The notes beneath the pieces were generated by a model. That model searched no databases, had not been told where the DNA came from, and worked only from the letters and a program-made list of their open reading frames with translations. A stretch of DNA of 64,000 nucleotides from Pseudomonadota bacterium (lineage in GTDB: Bacteria; Pseudomonadota; Gammaproteobacteria; Xanthomonadales; Xanthomonadaceae), in NCBI GenBank assembly GCA_023419315.1, contig JAEZYE010000058.1, positions 4,750 through 68,749 on the forward strand, given 5' to 3'. This document shows, piece after piece, positions 1 to 8,342 of the stretch. A program made the position numbers and the translations under genes. How positions within the stretch are numbered: the stretch's first letter is position 1; each line of letters starts with the position of its first letter.

Positions 1-64
1 AAAGCGCGGAGTCTACCCCGTGCGCGGTTCGCGGGGCGTCGCCTCGACGACGTCCGCCACGTCC

Positions 65-1465
65 TCAGGCGATGCCGATGCCTGGAATGGCGGAGATCAG
101 ATCCGGGTCGAAACCCGCCAGTTCCGCGAAATGGCGGCCGCGCGCCACGTAGTCGCGGTATTGGCCGAAGCTCGGCGCGCCCGGCGACAACAGGATCACG
201 CCGGCGGGCAGGCGCTCGCGCGCCTGTTCCACCGCATCGGCCAGATCCGTGGCGGCGACCAGCTCGAACGCGCCCGCATCGGCCAGCGGCTGCAGCAGCG
301 CATGGATGCGCGGGCCGTTCGCGCCCATCGTGACGATGACGCGTGGCGCGTGCGTCGTCACATGCGTGGCGAAATCGCTCCAGTCCAGGCCGCGATCATG
401 TCCGCCGATCAGCAACGCCACCGGGTGCTCGGCAAACACGTCCAGCGCGGCGAGACTGGCGTGCGGCGTCGTGCTGATGGAGTCGTTGACGTAGGTGCGA
501 CCCTCGCGTTCGCCGAGCGTCTGCAAGCGGTTCGGCAGTGGGCGGAAATCGCGCGCGGCGTGGGCAATGGCGGCCGCATCGATGCCCACCGCTTCCAGCG
601 CGGTCAACACGGCGCACAGGTTGCTGCGGTTGTGCCGGCCAGGAACCGGAACGCTGCGTGTATCCATCACCCGCGCATCACCGCGATACAGATCATCCCC
701 GCGCAGGTGCCACCCCTGCGGATGGTTGAACCAGCGAACATCGCTGGCCGGCAGTTCCAGCGCGGACAGCACCGGGTCCATCGCGTTGAGCACCGCGATG
801 CGCGGACGTGCGCGCGTCACCAGCGCCAGCTTGTCCTCGATGTAGCGCTGCTCGCTGCCGTGCCAGTCCAGGTGCTCGGGAAACAGATTGAGCACCACCG
901 CGACCCCGGGCCGCGCGCCGCTGTCGGCGACGTCACCGGTCTGGTAGCTGGACAGTTCGATGGCCCAGAATTCCGGCGCCGGCTGCGGCGCCAGTAATTC
1001 GAGCAGCGGCATGCCGATGTTGCCGGCCAGCGCGGTGCGATGCCCGGCCGCGCGCAGCAGGTGTGCCAGCAGTGAAGTCGTGGTGCTCTTGCCCTTCGTG
1101 CCGGTGACGCAGATGGCATTCGCCACCACGCCGTCTTCGTCCGCGTGTTCACCGAACCAGAGCGCGGTGCCGCCGATGAAGCGGGTTCCGCGCGCAGCAG
1201 CGGCAAGCGCTTCGGGTCTGTTCGGGCTGATGCCGGGCGACTTGACGACGAACTCGAACGCCGCCAGTCCGTCCGCGTCCACCTGCGTGCGCGCGTGCAG
1301 CGCGGCGTCACCGATGGCATCGACCTGCACGGCTTCCTCAGCCGTACAGAACACCGTCAACGGCAGCGTCGGCAGGCCTGCTCGCAGCGCGGCATACGCT
1401 GCGCGCCCTTCGCGCCCCCAGCCCCACAACGCGACGTGGCGGCCCTCAAGCTGCGAAATTCGCAC
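65..1465 (-). CDS. murD2: UDP-MurNAc-L-alanine--L-glutamate ligase MurD2
   Basis: This 466-aa cytoplasmic Mur ligase joins glutamate to UDP-MurNAc-L-Ala in peptidoglycan precursor synthesis. The ATP P-loop TGTKGKST is at residues 121-128. The loop that reads NDSKATN in ordinary MurD reads NDSIST here (residues 327-332). That change, plus the adjoining murL, supports the MurD2 type known from Xanthomonas, which adds L-Glu rather than D-Glu. I chose the GTG at 1463-1465, just before the conserved start RISQLEGRHVALWGWG. An in-frame ATG upstream would sit deep inside murL. The start overlaps the end of murL by 20 nt, implying translational coupling. It is the last gene of the lysAC operon. An ordinary MurD is the alternative, but the neighbour and altered loop argue against it. 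Confidence 0.9.
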   Translation of the reverse strand: MRISQLEGRHVALWGWGREGRAAYAALRAGLPTLPLTVFCTAEEAVQVDAIGDAALHARTQVDADGLAAFEFVVKSPGISPNRPEALAAAARGTRFIGGTALWFGEHADEDGVVANAICVTGTKGKSTTTSLLAHLLRAAGHRTALAGNIGMPLLELLAPQPAPEFWAIELSSYQTGDVADSGARPGVAVVLNLFPEHLDWHGSEQRYIEDKLALVTRARPRIAVLNAMDPVLSALELPASDVRWFNHPQGWHLRGDDLYRGDARVMDTRSVPVPGRHNRSNLCAVLTALEAVGIDAAAIAHAARDFRPLPNRLQTLGEREGRTYVNDSISTTPHASLAALDVFAEHPVALLIGGHDRGLDWSDFATHVTTHAPRVIVTMGANGPRIHALLQPLADAGAFELVAATDLADAVEQARERLPAGVILLSPGAPSFGQYRDYVARGRHFAELAGFDPDLISAIPGIGIA

Positions 1466-2801
1466 GCAATCGCTCCCACAGCGCGGCAGGAATGCGGTGC
1501 TCGCCGTCGATATCCAGCAGCGGTGCAATCTTCAGTGCTTCGGCGTCCAGTTGCAGACGGATTTCACGGTTGAAGCGCGTCACCAGGGCGTCCTCGCGCC
1601 ATTCGGGGCGATCGCCCAACGCCGCCATCGCCGCACGCGATTCACGGCCTTCACCGACGCATTCGAACGGCTTGTGGTCCTGGAATTCCAGCAAGGCGTC
1701 ATAGCCGGCGATCTGGCCCGGATCATCCAGCAGATTGCGGCCGAAGATGCGCACCAGCCTCGGCTTGGGCATGAACGGCGCCAGCGCGAGGAACACGAAG
1801 TGGCACTTCGGGCACACGCCGCACCAGCGATTGACCGGACGTTCGCCGAGGATGTGGAAGTTGCGATTGCAGCTGGAGAAGTGCGCGTCGTAGTGATCGG
1901 TGCGCGCGAACTGGCGCGCCACCGCAAGTTCCGACAGCGGCCGCAGCAACGAGTAGTAGTGCAGGTTCGATGCGATGTGCGCATGCACGTAATCGCCCAG
2001 CGCCTGCTCGAATGCCCAGCCCTTCGACCACTGGTGGTTCACTTCGCCCGTGCCGGGAATGAAGCTGCCGTAGCTGGCCGAGCGTTCGTTGGAGAACACC
2101 ACCTGGTCCACGCCCAGCAGGATTGCCGACAGCAGCATGATGGCGGAGTTGATCGCGGTGACCGGGATGTGGCCGTTCCAGGCGCCCTGCCGGTTGTACT
2201 CGAACAGTTCGGGCGCGAGCGCGCGGCCGATGTTCAGCGTGGGCAGCCCGGTGCGCGCGGCGCAGGCGGCGATCAGTTGCGATCCGCCAATCCAGGTCAC
2301 GGTCTGTTCGATGTCCGCCGAACGCAGGGCTTCGATGCTGACCAGCGAGTCCTTGCCACCCCCGATCGCCACCAGCGCGTGTTCGCGCAGCGGCAGCGCG
2401 GGCGCCGCGGGCGCCGCCGGAGCGCCAATCGGAAAACGCACGCGGCCATGCAGATCCAGGCCGTTGCGGTAGGCGAATTCGCCGAGCCCGTTGACGTAGA
2501 TCATTTCCATCAGCGCCGCGGTGTCAGCGTCGATGGCGTAGGAATCGATGCGGATGTCGGGCGGAATCGCGGCCTTGTAATAGCTCACGCCGGTGATGAG
2601 ATGCAGCAGGCGCAGCGCGTGCTCGGCGGCCTGCGCACGCGCCGCATCCAGCACGAACGGCGCGCCCGGAATGGTGACGGTTTCGGTCAGTTCCGGGCCG
2701 TCGTCGAAGGCATACACCAGCTGCGCGACGCCAGTTTCCGCATCGAGCGAACAGCGGACGAAGCGGAAGGTACGGATGCTGGATTTGTCGAAATTGCTCA
2801 T
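1446..2801 (-). CDS. murL: UDP-MurNAc-L-Ala-L-Glu epimerase MurL
   Basis: This 451-aa protein is recognised as MurL, which epimerises the terminal L-Glu of UDP-MurNAc-L-Ala-L-Glu to D-Glu in an ATP-dependent reaction and so replaces glutamate racemase in Xanthomonas. The sequence has a GGGKDS motif at residues 147-152, resembling the ATP loop of PP-loop ATP pyrophosphatases. That fits an adenylating mechanism. It also has a Cys cluster (C311, C327, C330, C333; spacing CxxCxxC) that could bind a metal. The ATG at 2799-2801 overlaps the stop of the upstream membrane-protein gene as ATGA, and the 3' end overlaps murD2. Function is assigned from family recognition and context; the metal site is my inference. 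Confidence 0.88.
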   Translation of the reverse strand: MSNFDKSSIRTFRFVRCSLDAETGVAQLVYAFDDGPELTETVTIPGAPFVLDAARAQAAEHALRLLHLITGVSYYKAAIPPDIRIDSYAIDADTAALMEMIYVNGLGEFAYRNGLDLHGRVRFPIGAPAAPAAPALPLREHALVAIGGGKDSLVSIEALRSADIEQTVTWIGGSQLIAACAARTGLPTLNIGRALAPELFEYNRQGAWNGHIPVTAINSAIMLLSAILLGVDQVVFSNERSASYGSFIPGTGEVNHQWSKGWAFEQALGDYVHAHIASNLHYYSLLRPLSELAVARQFARTDHYDAHFSSCNRNFHILGERPVNRWCGVCPKCHFVFLALAPFMPKPRLVRIFGRNLLDDPGQIAGYDALLEFQDHKPFECVGEGRESRAAMAALGDRPEWREDALVTRFNREIRLQLDAEALKIAPLLDIDGEHRIPAALWERLRANFAA

Positions 2802-3286
2802 GCGGAACCCGTGGTGACGTCCGCCGTGCGCCGCAGGTAGCGACGGCAGACAAAGTATTCGATGACGAATGCCGGCACTGCGCCGAACACGATTGCGATG
2901 CCGGTGAACAGCAGCACGGTCGGCAACACCCAGACCAGGCCGCTGTCGAGCGCGCCGCCGGTGGATTCGATCAGGACCATGCCGCCGAACCAGAGCACCA
3001 GCACTGCGGGGAAGCAGGTGAATGCCAGCAGCAGCGCGCGCAACGTCAGCCCGCCGGCGGACCAGCGGCGCTGCCTGGCGCGTGCACGCGCATGCCAGGC
3101 CGTGACCGCCAGCGTGCCAAGCAGGGTGGCGATGAACGCGGCCGGCGTCACCTTCAGCGACTCGTAGCCGGTGCGCCCCCACTGCGAGGTATCGCTGCCG
3201 CCCGCAATGGCGATGAAGGCGACCAGCGCCAGCGCGAACGCCAGCACTGAACTGAGCAGCACGAACTCGGCGCGCGCAGGAATCAT
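2798..3286 (-). CDS. Small integral membrane protein of unknown function
   Basis: I do not recognise this 162-aa protein. Hydrophobic stretches near residues 8-28, 46-64, 82-105 and 115-142 suggest four membrane helices, with a basic loop (about residues 65-75, rich in Arg) between the second and third. The C-terminus ends in a short basic cytoplasmic-looking tail (CRRYLRR). Its start codon overlaps the lysAC stop and its stop overlaps the murL start, both as ATGA, so it is translated within the lysAC-murL-murD2 operon. The position suggests an envelope role, but nothing in the sequence proves one. Confidence 0.8.
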   Translation of the reverse strand: MIPARAEFVLLSSVLAFALALVAFIAIAGGSDTSQWGRTGYESLKVTPAAFIATLLGTLAVTAWHARARARQRRWSAGGLTLRALLLAFTCFPAVLVLWFGGMVLIESTGGALDSGLVWVLPTVLLFTGIAIVFGAVPAFVIEYFVCRRYLRRTADVTTGSA

Positions 3287-5898
3287 CCGCGCTCGCCCCC
3301 GATCACTTCCTCGGCAGGCAGGTCGCGCAGGTTGTAGGTGCTGGCCATCGAGTAGCCGTACGCGCCGGCATCGGAGAACAGCAGCACATCACCTTCGCGC
3401 GTCGCCGATGGCAGTCGGCGGTGCTTGCCGAACACATCGCTCGACTCGCAGATCGGGCCAACGACGTCGAACGGTTCCTCCAGCGTGTCGCCCAGCCGGC
3501 TCAGGTTGGCGATGTCGTGCCATGCGTCGTACAGCGCGGGGCGAATGAGGCTGTGCATGCCGGCATCGCTGCCGACGCGCCGCACGCCCTGCTTCTCCAC
3601 GACCTGGGTGACGTTCGCCAGCAGCACGCCGGACTCGGCGACCAGGTAACGACCCGGCTCGATGATGAGCTGATACGCCGGGTACGCCGCCTTGATTTCG
3701 GCCAGTCCAGCGCCCCAGGCATCGAGGTCGAAGGGTTCGTCTTCCGCCGCATACGGAATCGGCAGGCCACCGCCGATGTCGATACTCTCGATGGTGCCGA
3801 TCTGGTCGGCGATGCCGCCCAGTTCGTCACTGACCTGCTTCCAGTGCTGCGGTGTTTCCACGCCGCTGCCCAGGTGCGCATGCAGGCCGACGACGCGGAT
3901 ATCCAGCGCACGCGCGGCGCCAAGGAATTCTCCCAGCCGCACCAGCGGCAAGCCGAACTTCGACGTCTTGCCGCCGGTCTTGACCTTGTCGTGGTGGCCG
4001 TCACCGCGCCCGAGGTCGACACGCAGCCACAGGCGGCGGCCGCGGAACACGTCGGGCCAGTTGTGCAGCGCTTCGACGTTGTCGAGCGTGACAGTGACGC
4101 CACGCGCCAGGGCGAATCCGTATTCCTCGCGCGGTGCGAAGCTCGGAGTGAACAGCACGTTGCCAGGCTCCAGTCCGGGCACCGCATCGAACACGCGTTC
4201 CAGTTCACCCTGCGATACGCATTCCAGGCCGAAGCCTTCGGCGACGATGGCACGCAGCAGGGCCGGATGCGAGTTGGCCTTGATCGCATAGAAGCGGCGA
4301 TCAATCGCGCCAATCGCGGCCAGCGCGCGGGCGCGCGCCTGCACGGTCGGCAGATGGTAGACGTAGCGCGGCGTGCCGGCCTGCGCGAGCGAGAGCAGGT
4401 GTTCGCGTTCGCGCGGCGCGTGCCACCACGGCGTGCCGCGGCGACGCACGTTGCCGTTGATCTCGCGCCAGCTCGGGCCGAACACGCTGGCTTCGTCGAT
4501 CGGCATCGCGCCGCTGTCGATCAGCGCCGCATGCAGCGCGGGCAGCATGCCATCGGCGGCGGCCTCGTCGATCACGAAGGTCAGGTTGAGATCGTTGGAC
4601 GACTGCGAAATCAGGTGGACGCGCTCGCGACCGAACATCGCCCACACGTCCGAAAGCTTGTGCAGCAGCGAACGCATGCCGCGCCCGACCAGCGTGATCG
4701 CGGTGCACGGCGCGATGACCTTCACCCGGCACACTTCGGCCAGATCCGCGGACAACGCCGCGAGCACATCGGTGCTGACCAGGTTTTCGCTCGGATCCAG
4801 CGACACGGTGACGTTGGTTTCCGACGAACCGATGAGGTCGACCGACAGCCCGTGCTTCTTGAAGCGCGCAAACACGTCCGCGAGGAAGCCGACCTGCTGC
4901 CACATGCCGATGCCTTCCATCGACACCAGCACGATGCCGTTGCGGCGGCTGATCGCCTTCACGCCGGGCACGGTCGCAGCCTTGTCGTCTATGCTCGTGC
5001 CGGGCATGTCGGGACGCTCGGTATCGAGGATCGCCATCGGCACGCCGGCATTCCGGCACGGCTTGATCGAACGCGGGTGCAGCACCTTGGCGCCGGTAGT
5101 GGCGATTTCCTGCGCCTCGTAATAGTCCAGCCGGGTCAGCAGGCGCGCCTCGGCGACTTCGCGCGGATTGGCGCTGAACATGCCCGGCACGTCGGTCCAG
5201 ATTTCAACGCGGCGTGCACCGAGCAGCGCACCGAAGTAAGCAGCCGACGTATCCGAACCGCCGCGCCCCAGGATGGCGGTGCCTCCATCGCCATGCCGCG
5301 CGATGAAGCCCTGCGTCAGCAGCAGGCGGTTGTCCTGCGCGGCGAACGCGCGGCGCCAGTCCTGATCCGGCGCGGTGGCGCAGGACACGGACAGACGCTG
5401 CGCCCATGCGGTCTGGTTGGGCAGGATGCTGGCCTGCAGCCAGTGGCGTGCGTCCACCCAGCCGAAGTCCAGTCCGCTGGCACGCAGGTAAGCCACGCCG
5501 ACCGTCGAGGAGAGCAGTTCACCCTGCGCCAGTACTTCGGCCTGCCAGTCCAGCGTGCGCGTCGCCGCGCGCGGATCGTCGAGCAGCCCGCGCAGCGCCG
5601 CCAGGCGTGCACCGAGCACAGCGTCGGCATCCAGTTCCAGCTCGGCGAGGAACTCGCGATGACGCTGTTCGAGTTTTGCCACGCGGTCGGCCGCGTCGTT
5701 CGCGCCATCGGCAATGGCGGTCAGTTCGTTGGTGACGCCGGACAACGCAGAAACCACCACCAGCACGCGCGCGCCCTGCTCGTCCGCCCGTTTCTTCGCA
5801 AGCTGCCCAATCGTGTCCCAGCGATGACGGCGGGACACCGAAGTACCACCAAACTTGAGGACGATCCAGGAATCGGGCGCGATAGCTGCGGAGGGCAT
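3283..5898 (-). CDS. lysAC: Bifunctional aspartate kinase / diaminopimelate decarboxylase (LysC-LysA fusion)
   Basis: This 871-aa fusion catalyses the first step (aspartate phosphorylation) and the last step (meso-DAP decarboxylation to lysine) of the lysine pathway. The kinase half starts with KFGGTSVS at residues 15-22 and has ACT-type regulatory segments up to about residue 460. The decarboxylase half follows, with the PLP lysine at K540 (YAIKANSHP) and the DGHHDK and EPGRY motifs. Single-function enzymes are about 450 and 420 aa, so the length fits a full fusion; this fusion is characteristic of Xanthomonas and Xylella. The ATG at 5896-5898 was preferred; an in-frame ATG at 5926-5928 adds ten residues and sits inside a 7-bp inverted repeat (5918-5934). 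It is the first gene of the operon, divergent from phzF by 94 bp. Confidence 0.95.
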   Translation of the reverse strand: MPSAAIAPDSWIVLKFGGTSVSRRHRWDTIGQLAKKRADEQGARVLVVVSALSGVTNELTAIADGANDAADRVAKLEQRHREFLAELELDADAVLGARLAALRGLLDDPRAATRTLDWQAEVLAQGELLSSTVGVAYLRASGLDFGWVDARHWLQASILPNQTAWAQRLSVSCATAPDQDWRRAFAAQDNRLLLTQGFIARHGDGGTAILGRGGSDTSAAYFGALLGARRVEIWTDVPGMFSANPREVAEARLLTRLDYYEAQEIATTGAKVLHPRSIKPCRNAGVPMAILDTERPDMPGTSIDDKAATVPGVKAISRRNGIVLVSMEGIGMWQQVGFLADVFARFKKHGLSVDLIGSSETNVTVSLDPSENLVSTDVLAALSADLAEVCRVKVIAPCTAITLVGRGMRSLLHKLSDVWAMFGRERVHLISQSSNDLNLTFVIDEAAADGMLPALHAALIDSGAMPIDEASVFGPSWREINGNVRRRGTPWWHAPREREHLLSLAQAGTPRYVYHLPTVQARARALAAIGAIDRRFYAIKANSHPALLRAIVAEGFGLECVSQGELERVFDAVPGLEPGNVLFTPSFAPREEYGFALARGVTVTLDNVEALHNWPDVFRGRRLWLRVDLGRGDGHHDKVKTGGKTSKFGLPLVRLGEFLGAARALDIRVVGLHAHLGSGVETPQHWKQVSDELGGIADQIGTIESIDIGGGLPIPYAAEDEPFDLDAWGAGLAEIKAAYPAYQLIIEPGRYLVAESGVLLANVTQVVEKQGVRRVGSDAGMHSLIRPALYDAWHDIANLSRLGDTLEEPFDVVGPICESSDVFGKHRRLPSATREGDVLLFSDAGAYGYSMASTYNLRDLPAEEVIGGERG

Positions 5899-5992
5899 GG
5901 ATAGAATCGTTGGGGATGCCCGAAACATTCGGGCGTGAATCCCGGATTCTAGCCCGAAACGCCTGCCTTCCCTGGCTTGAAAGGAACCGCCG

Positions 5993-6865
5993 ATGCGACC
6001 GCGCCGCTACCTGCAACTCGATGTCTTCGCCGACCGCCCTGGCGCCGGCAATCCGCTGGGCGTGGTACTCGACGCCGCCGACATGGACGCCGCGCAGATG
6101 CAGGCGTTCGCTGCGTGGCTCAACCTCTCCGAAACCATCTTCTTCCTGCCGCCGAGCGATGCCGGCGCGGACTATCACGTGCGCATCTTCACCCCGTGCC
6201 GGGAACTGCCGTTCGCCGGCCATCCCAGCGTCGGCGCCGCGTGGGCGGCCATCGAAACCGGCATCGCGCCGGAGGGCGTCGAACTGCGCCAGCAATGCGC
6301 CGCCGGATTGCTGCCGGTGCGGGTCGAAGGCCAGGGTCCGGCGCGACGGATACGCCTGCGCGCGCCACGGGCCCGGCCGCTGCCGATGCCGGAGACATGC
6401 GCGAACCTGCTCGCCAATCTGCTCGCACCGTGGTCGCGCGGCGCGATGGCGCCCGCACTGTGGGACAACGGGCCGCACTGGTGGCTGGTGGAACTGGCCG
6501 ATGATCACGCAGTCCGTTCGCTGCAGCCGGATCTGCCCGCCATTGCCGCATTGACCCGTGCATCCAGCGCGGTGGGGCTGGCGGTGTTCGGCCAGACACC
6601 TGCCGGCAGCGATCACGCGCTGGCGGTGCGCGCGTTCTGCCCGGCCGACAACATTCCCGAAGACCCGGTCACTGGCAGCGTGAATGCCTGCATCGCAGCG
6701 GCGCTGCATGCGCAGGCGCGACTGCCGGCGGGCGACGGTTACGTGGCCAGCCAGGGCCGCGAACTGGGGCGCGATGGGCGCGTCGAAATCCACGTCGATG
6801 AAGACGGCGAAGTGTGGATCGGCGGCCAGGTGCAGGCCGTCATCGCCGGCAGCGCGACTTGGTAA
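5993..6865 (+). CDS. PhzF family isomerase/epimerase, copy 1
   Basis: This 290-aa protein belongs to the PhzF fold (diaminopimelate epimerase-like). The family includes PhzF, which isomerises DHHA in phenazine synthesis, but most members have no known substrate. It has the opening RYLQLDVFADRPGAGNPLGV, the general acid/base Glu47 (NLSETIF), the FAGHPS motif and the second-domain signature EDPVTGS. A ribosome site AAGGAA lies before the ATG. A second paralogue follows 28 nt downstream. No other phenazine gene is nearby, so a phenazine role is not supported; a small-molecule or D-amino-acid metabolite is more likely. Confidence 0.85.
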   Translation: MRPRRYLQLDVFADRPGAGNPLGVVLDAADMDAAQMQAFAAWLNLSETIFFLPPSDAGADYHVRIFTPCRELPFAGHPSVGAAWAAIETGIAPEGVELRQQCAAGLLPVRVEGQGPARRIRLRAPRARPLPMPETCANLLANLLAPWSRGAMAPALWDNGPHWWLVELADDHAVRSLQPDLPAIAALTRASSAVGLAVFGQTPAGSDHALAVRAFCPADNIPEDPVTGSVNACIAAALHAQARLPAGDGYVASQGRELGRDGRVEIHVDEDGEVWIGGQVQAVIAGSATW

Positions 6866-6893
6866 GCTGCGCGGCCCCCACCGAGATGTCCCG

Positions 6894-7778
6894 ATGACCC
6901 GCCGACGCTACGTCCAGATGGACGTCTTCGCCGATCGCCCCGGCGCCGGCAATCCGCTTGCCGTGGTGCTGGACGCCGAAGGCCTCGACGAAGCCGCCAT
7001 GCAGGCGATCGCACGCTGGACGCGCCTGCCCGAGACCACTTTCGTGCTGCCCCCGGAAACCGCCGACGCCAGCTATTCGCTGCGGATTTTCAGTCCTCGC
7101 CGCGAAGTGCCGTTCGCCGGCCATCCCAGCGTCGGCACCGCACACGCTGTACTGGATGCCGGATTGGCGAGCGCACGCGACGGCCTGCTGGTGCAGGCAG
7201 GTATCGCCGGCCTGCTGCCATTGCGCGTGGAAGGCGAAGGCGCCCGCCGCAGCATCGCAGTGCGCACGCCGCGCGCACGCATCGTCGAAGTGATCGAAGG
7301 TGCGCCGACGGATCTGCTCGCCGCTGCACTGCGCGACTGGCCGCTGGGCGCTTTGACGCCCGCACTTGTCGAAGGCGGTCGCCGCTGGTGGCTGGCGCAG
7401 GTGGCCGATGAAGCGTGCCTGCGTGCGATGGCGCCGGACTGGGATGCGATCACCGCGCTGGCCAAGGCCACCGACAGCATGGGCGTTTGCGCGTATGCGC
7501 CGGCCGCCCACCCCAGCGAAGGCTTCGATCTGGTCGTGCGTGCATTCGTCGGCGCGCCCGCCGCATTCGAAGATGCCGCTTCCGGCGCGGCCAACGCTAC
7601 GCTCGCCGCGTGGCTGGCCGATCGCGATGCACTGCCGGGTGGACGCCGGGATTACATCGTCAGCCAGGGCCGCGAAGTCGGCCATGACGCACGCCTGCAA
7701 TTGCGCATCGACGACGAAAACAACGTCTGGTCAGGCGGCCAGGTCCGCACCGTCGTACAGGGCCATATCGACTGGTAG
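6894..7778 (+). CDS. PhzF family isomerase/epimerase, copy 2
   Basis: This 294-aa paralogue of the preceding gene is alike along its length, with the same opening RYVQMDVFADRPGAGNPL, Glu47 (RLPETTF) and FAGHPSVGTAHAV. It differs at the second-domain signature, which is EDAASGAAN instead of EDPVTGS. The catalytic Glu is kept, but the substrate pocket has probably changed. The ATG at 6894 follows the first copy by 28 nt, so the two are probably cotranscribed after a tandem duplication. The gene converges on the response regulator at 7794. The substrate cannot be predicted. Confidence 0.83.
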   Translation: MTRRRYVQMDVFADRPGAGNPLAVVLDAEGLDEAAMQAIARWTRLPETTFVLPPETADASYSLRIFSPRREVPFAGHPSVGTAHAVLDAGLASARDGLLVQAGIAGLLPLRVEGEGARRSIAVRTPRARIVEVIEGAPTDLLAAALRDWPLGALTPALVEGGRRWWLAQVADEACLRAMAPDWDAITALAKATDSMGVCAYAPAAHPSEGFDLVVRAFVGAPAAFEDAASGAANATLAAWLADRDALPGGRRDYIVSQGREVGHDARLQLRIDDENNVWSGGQVRTVVQGHIDW

Positions 7779-7793
7779 GAAACCGCCAGCGCG

Positions 7794-8162
7794 TCAGTCG
7801 CTTTCCCGCAATTCGGCGTCCAGCAACTCGACGGGGTTGAACGGTTTGCGATAGAGCGGCACCGCCGCATGGCGGGGCGGAATCGCGTCGGCGTCGTAGC
7901 CTGTGGTGAACACGAACGGCACACCGCGCCGGCTGAGTTCATCCGCCACCGGAAACGACAGCTCGCCGCGCAGGTTGATGTCCAGCAGGACCAGATCGAA
8001 CCCGCCCTGCTCGCGCACCAGTTGCAGTGCATCATCGCGTGTCGTGGCCGGCCCGATCACGGTGACGCCGCAACTGTCGAATGCCTCGGCGACGAGGCTC
8101 GCCACCAGCCAATCGTCCTCCACCAGCAATACGCGTTTGTCCTGCAAGCCATTCGTCGGCAT
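7794..8162 (-). CDS. Stand-alone response regulator receiver protein
   Basis: This 122-aa protein is a single receiver domain with no output domain. It shows the acidic pair in LLVEDDWLV, the phospho-acceptor Asp61 (VLLDINLRG), a Thr in the FTTGY segment and the Lys of YRKPFN near residue 107. I chose the ATG at 8160-8162, directly ahead of the receiver fold; an upstream in-frame start would add an unlike 21-residue leader. It is divergent from the PAS histidine kinase at 8343. Proteins of this kind relay phosphate or act by protein contact, and the neighbouring kinase is its likely partner. Confidence 0.85.
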   Translation of the reverse strand: MPTNGLQDKRVLLVEDDWLVASLVAEAFDSCGVTVIGPATTRDDALQLVREQGGFDLVLLDINLRGELSFPVADELSRRGVPFVFTTGYDADAIPPRHAAVPLYRKPFNPVELLDAELRESD

Positions 8163-8342
8163 CACGGCGCCTTGCTCTCCTTCGACGGTCCGGGTGCATT
8201 GCAGGCAAGCGGCGGTGGCAAGCACGTGAACAGGCGCGCGAAGCGTTCATGGCCGTGCACGCAACGTAGCGGCCGCGTGCACGCCTGATTAACGTCAGCG
8301 TCCGTACGTTGGCCCGTCATGCAGCGCTGGGGAGCGTTTTCG

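Noticed and set aside
1..64. A gene in the first 64 bases
   Set aside because: The stretch is too short and shows no start, stop or homologous peptide that can be judged from this window.
3421..5904. An 827-codon plus-strand frame across lysAC
   Set aside because: It is antisense to a fully recognised fusion enzyme with complete motifs.
5993..7778. A phenazine biosynthesis locus
   Set aside because: Only PhzF-fold proteins are present. No phzA, B, C, D, E or G gene is nearby, and PhzF homologues are widespread outside phenazine producers.
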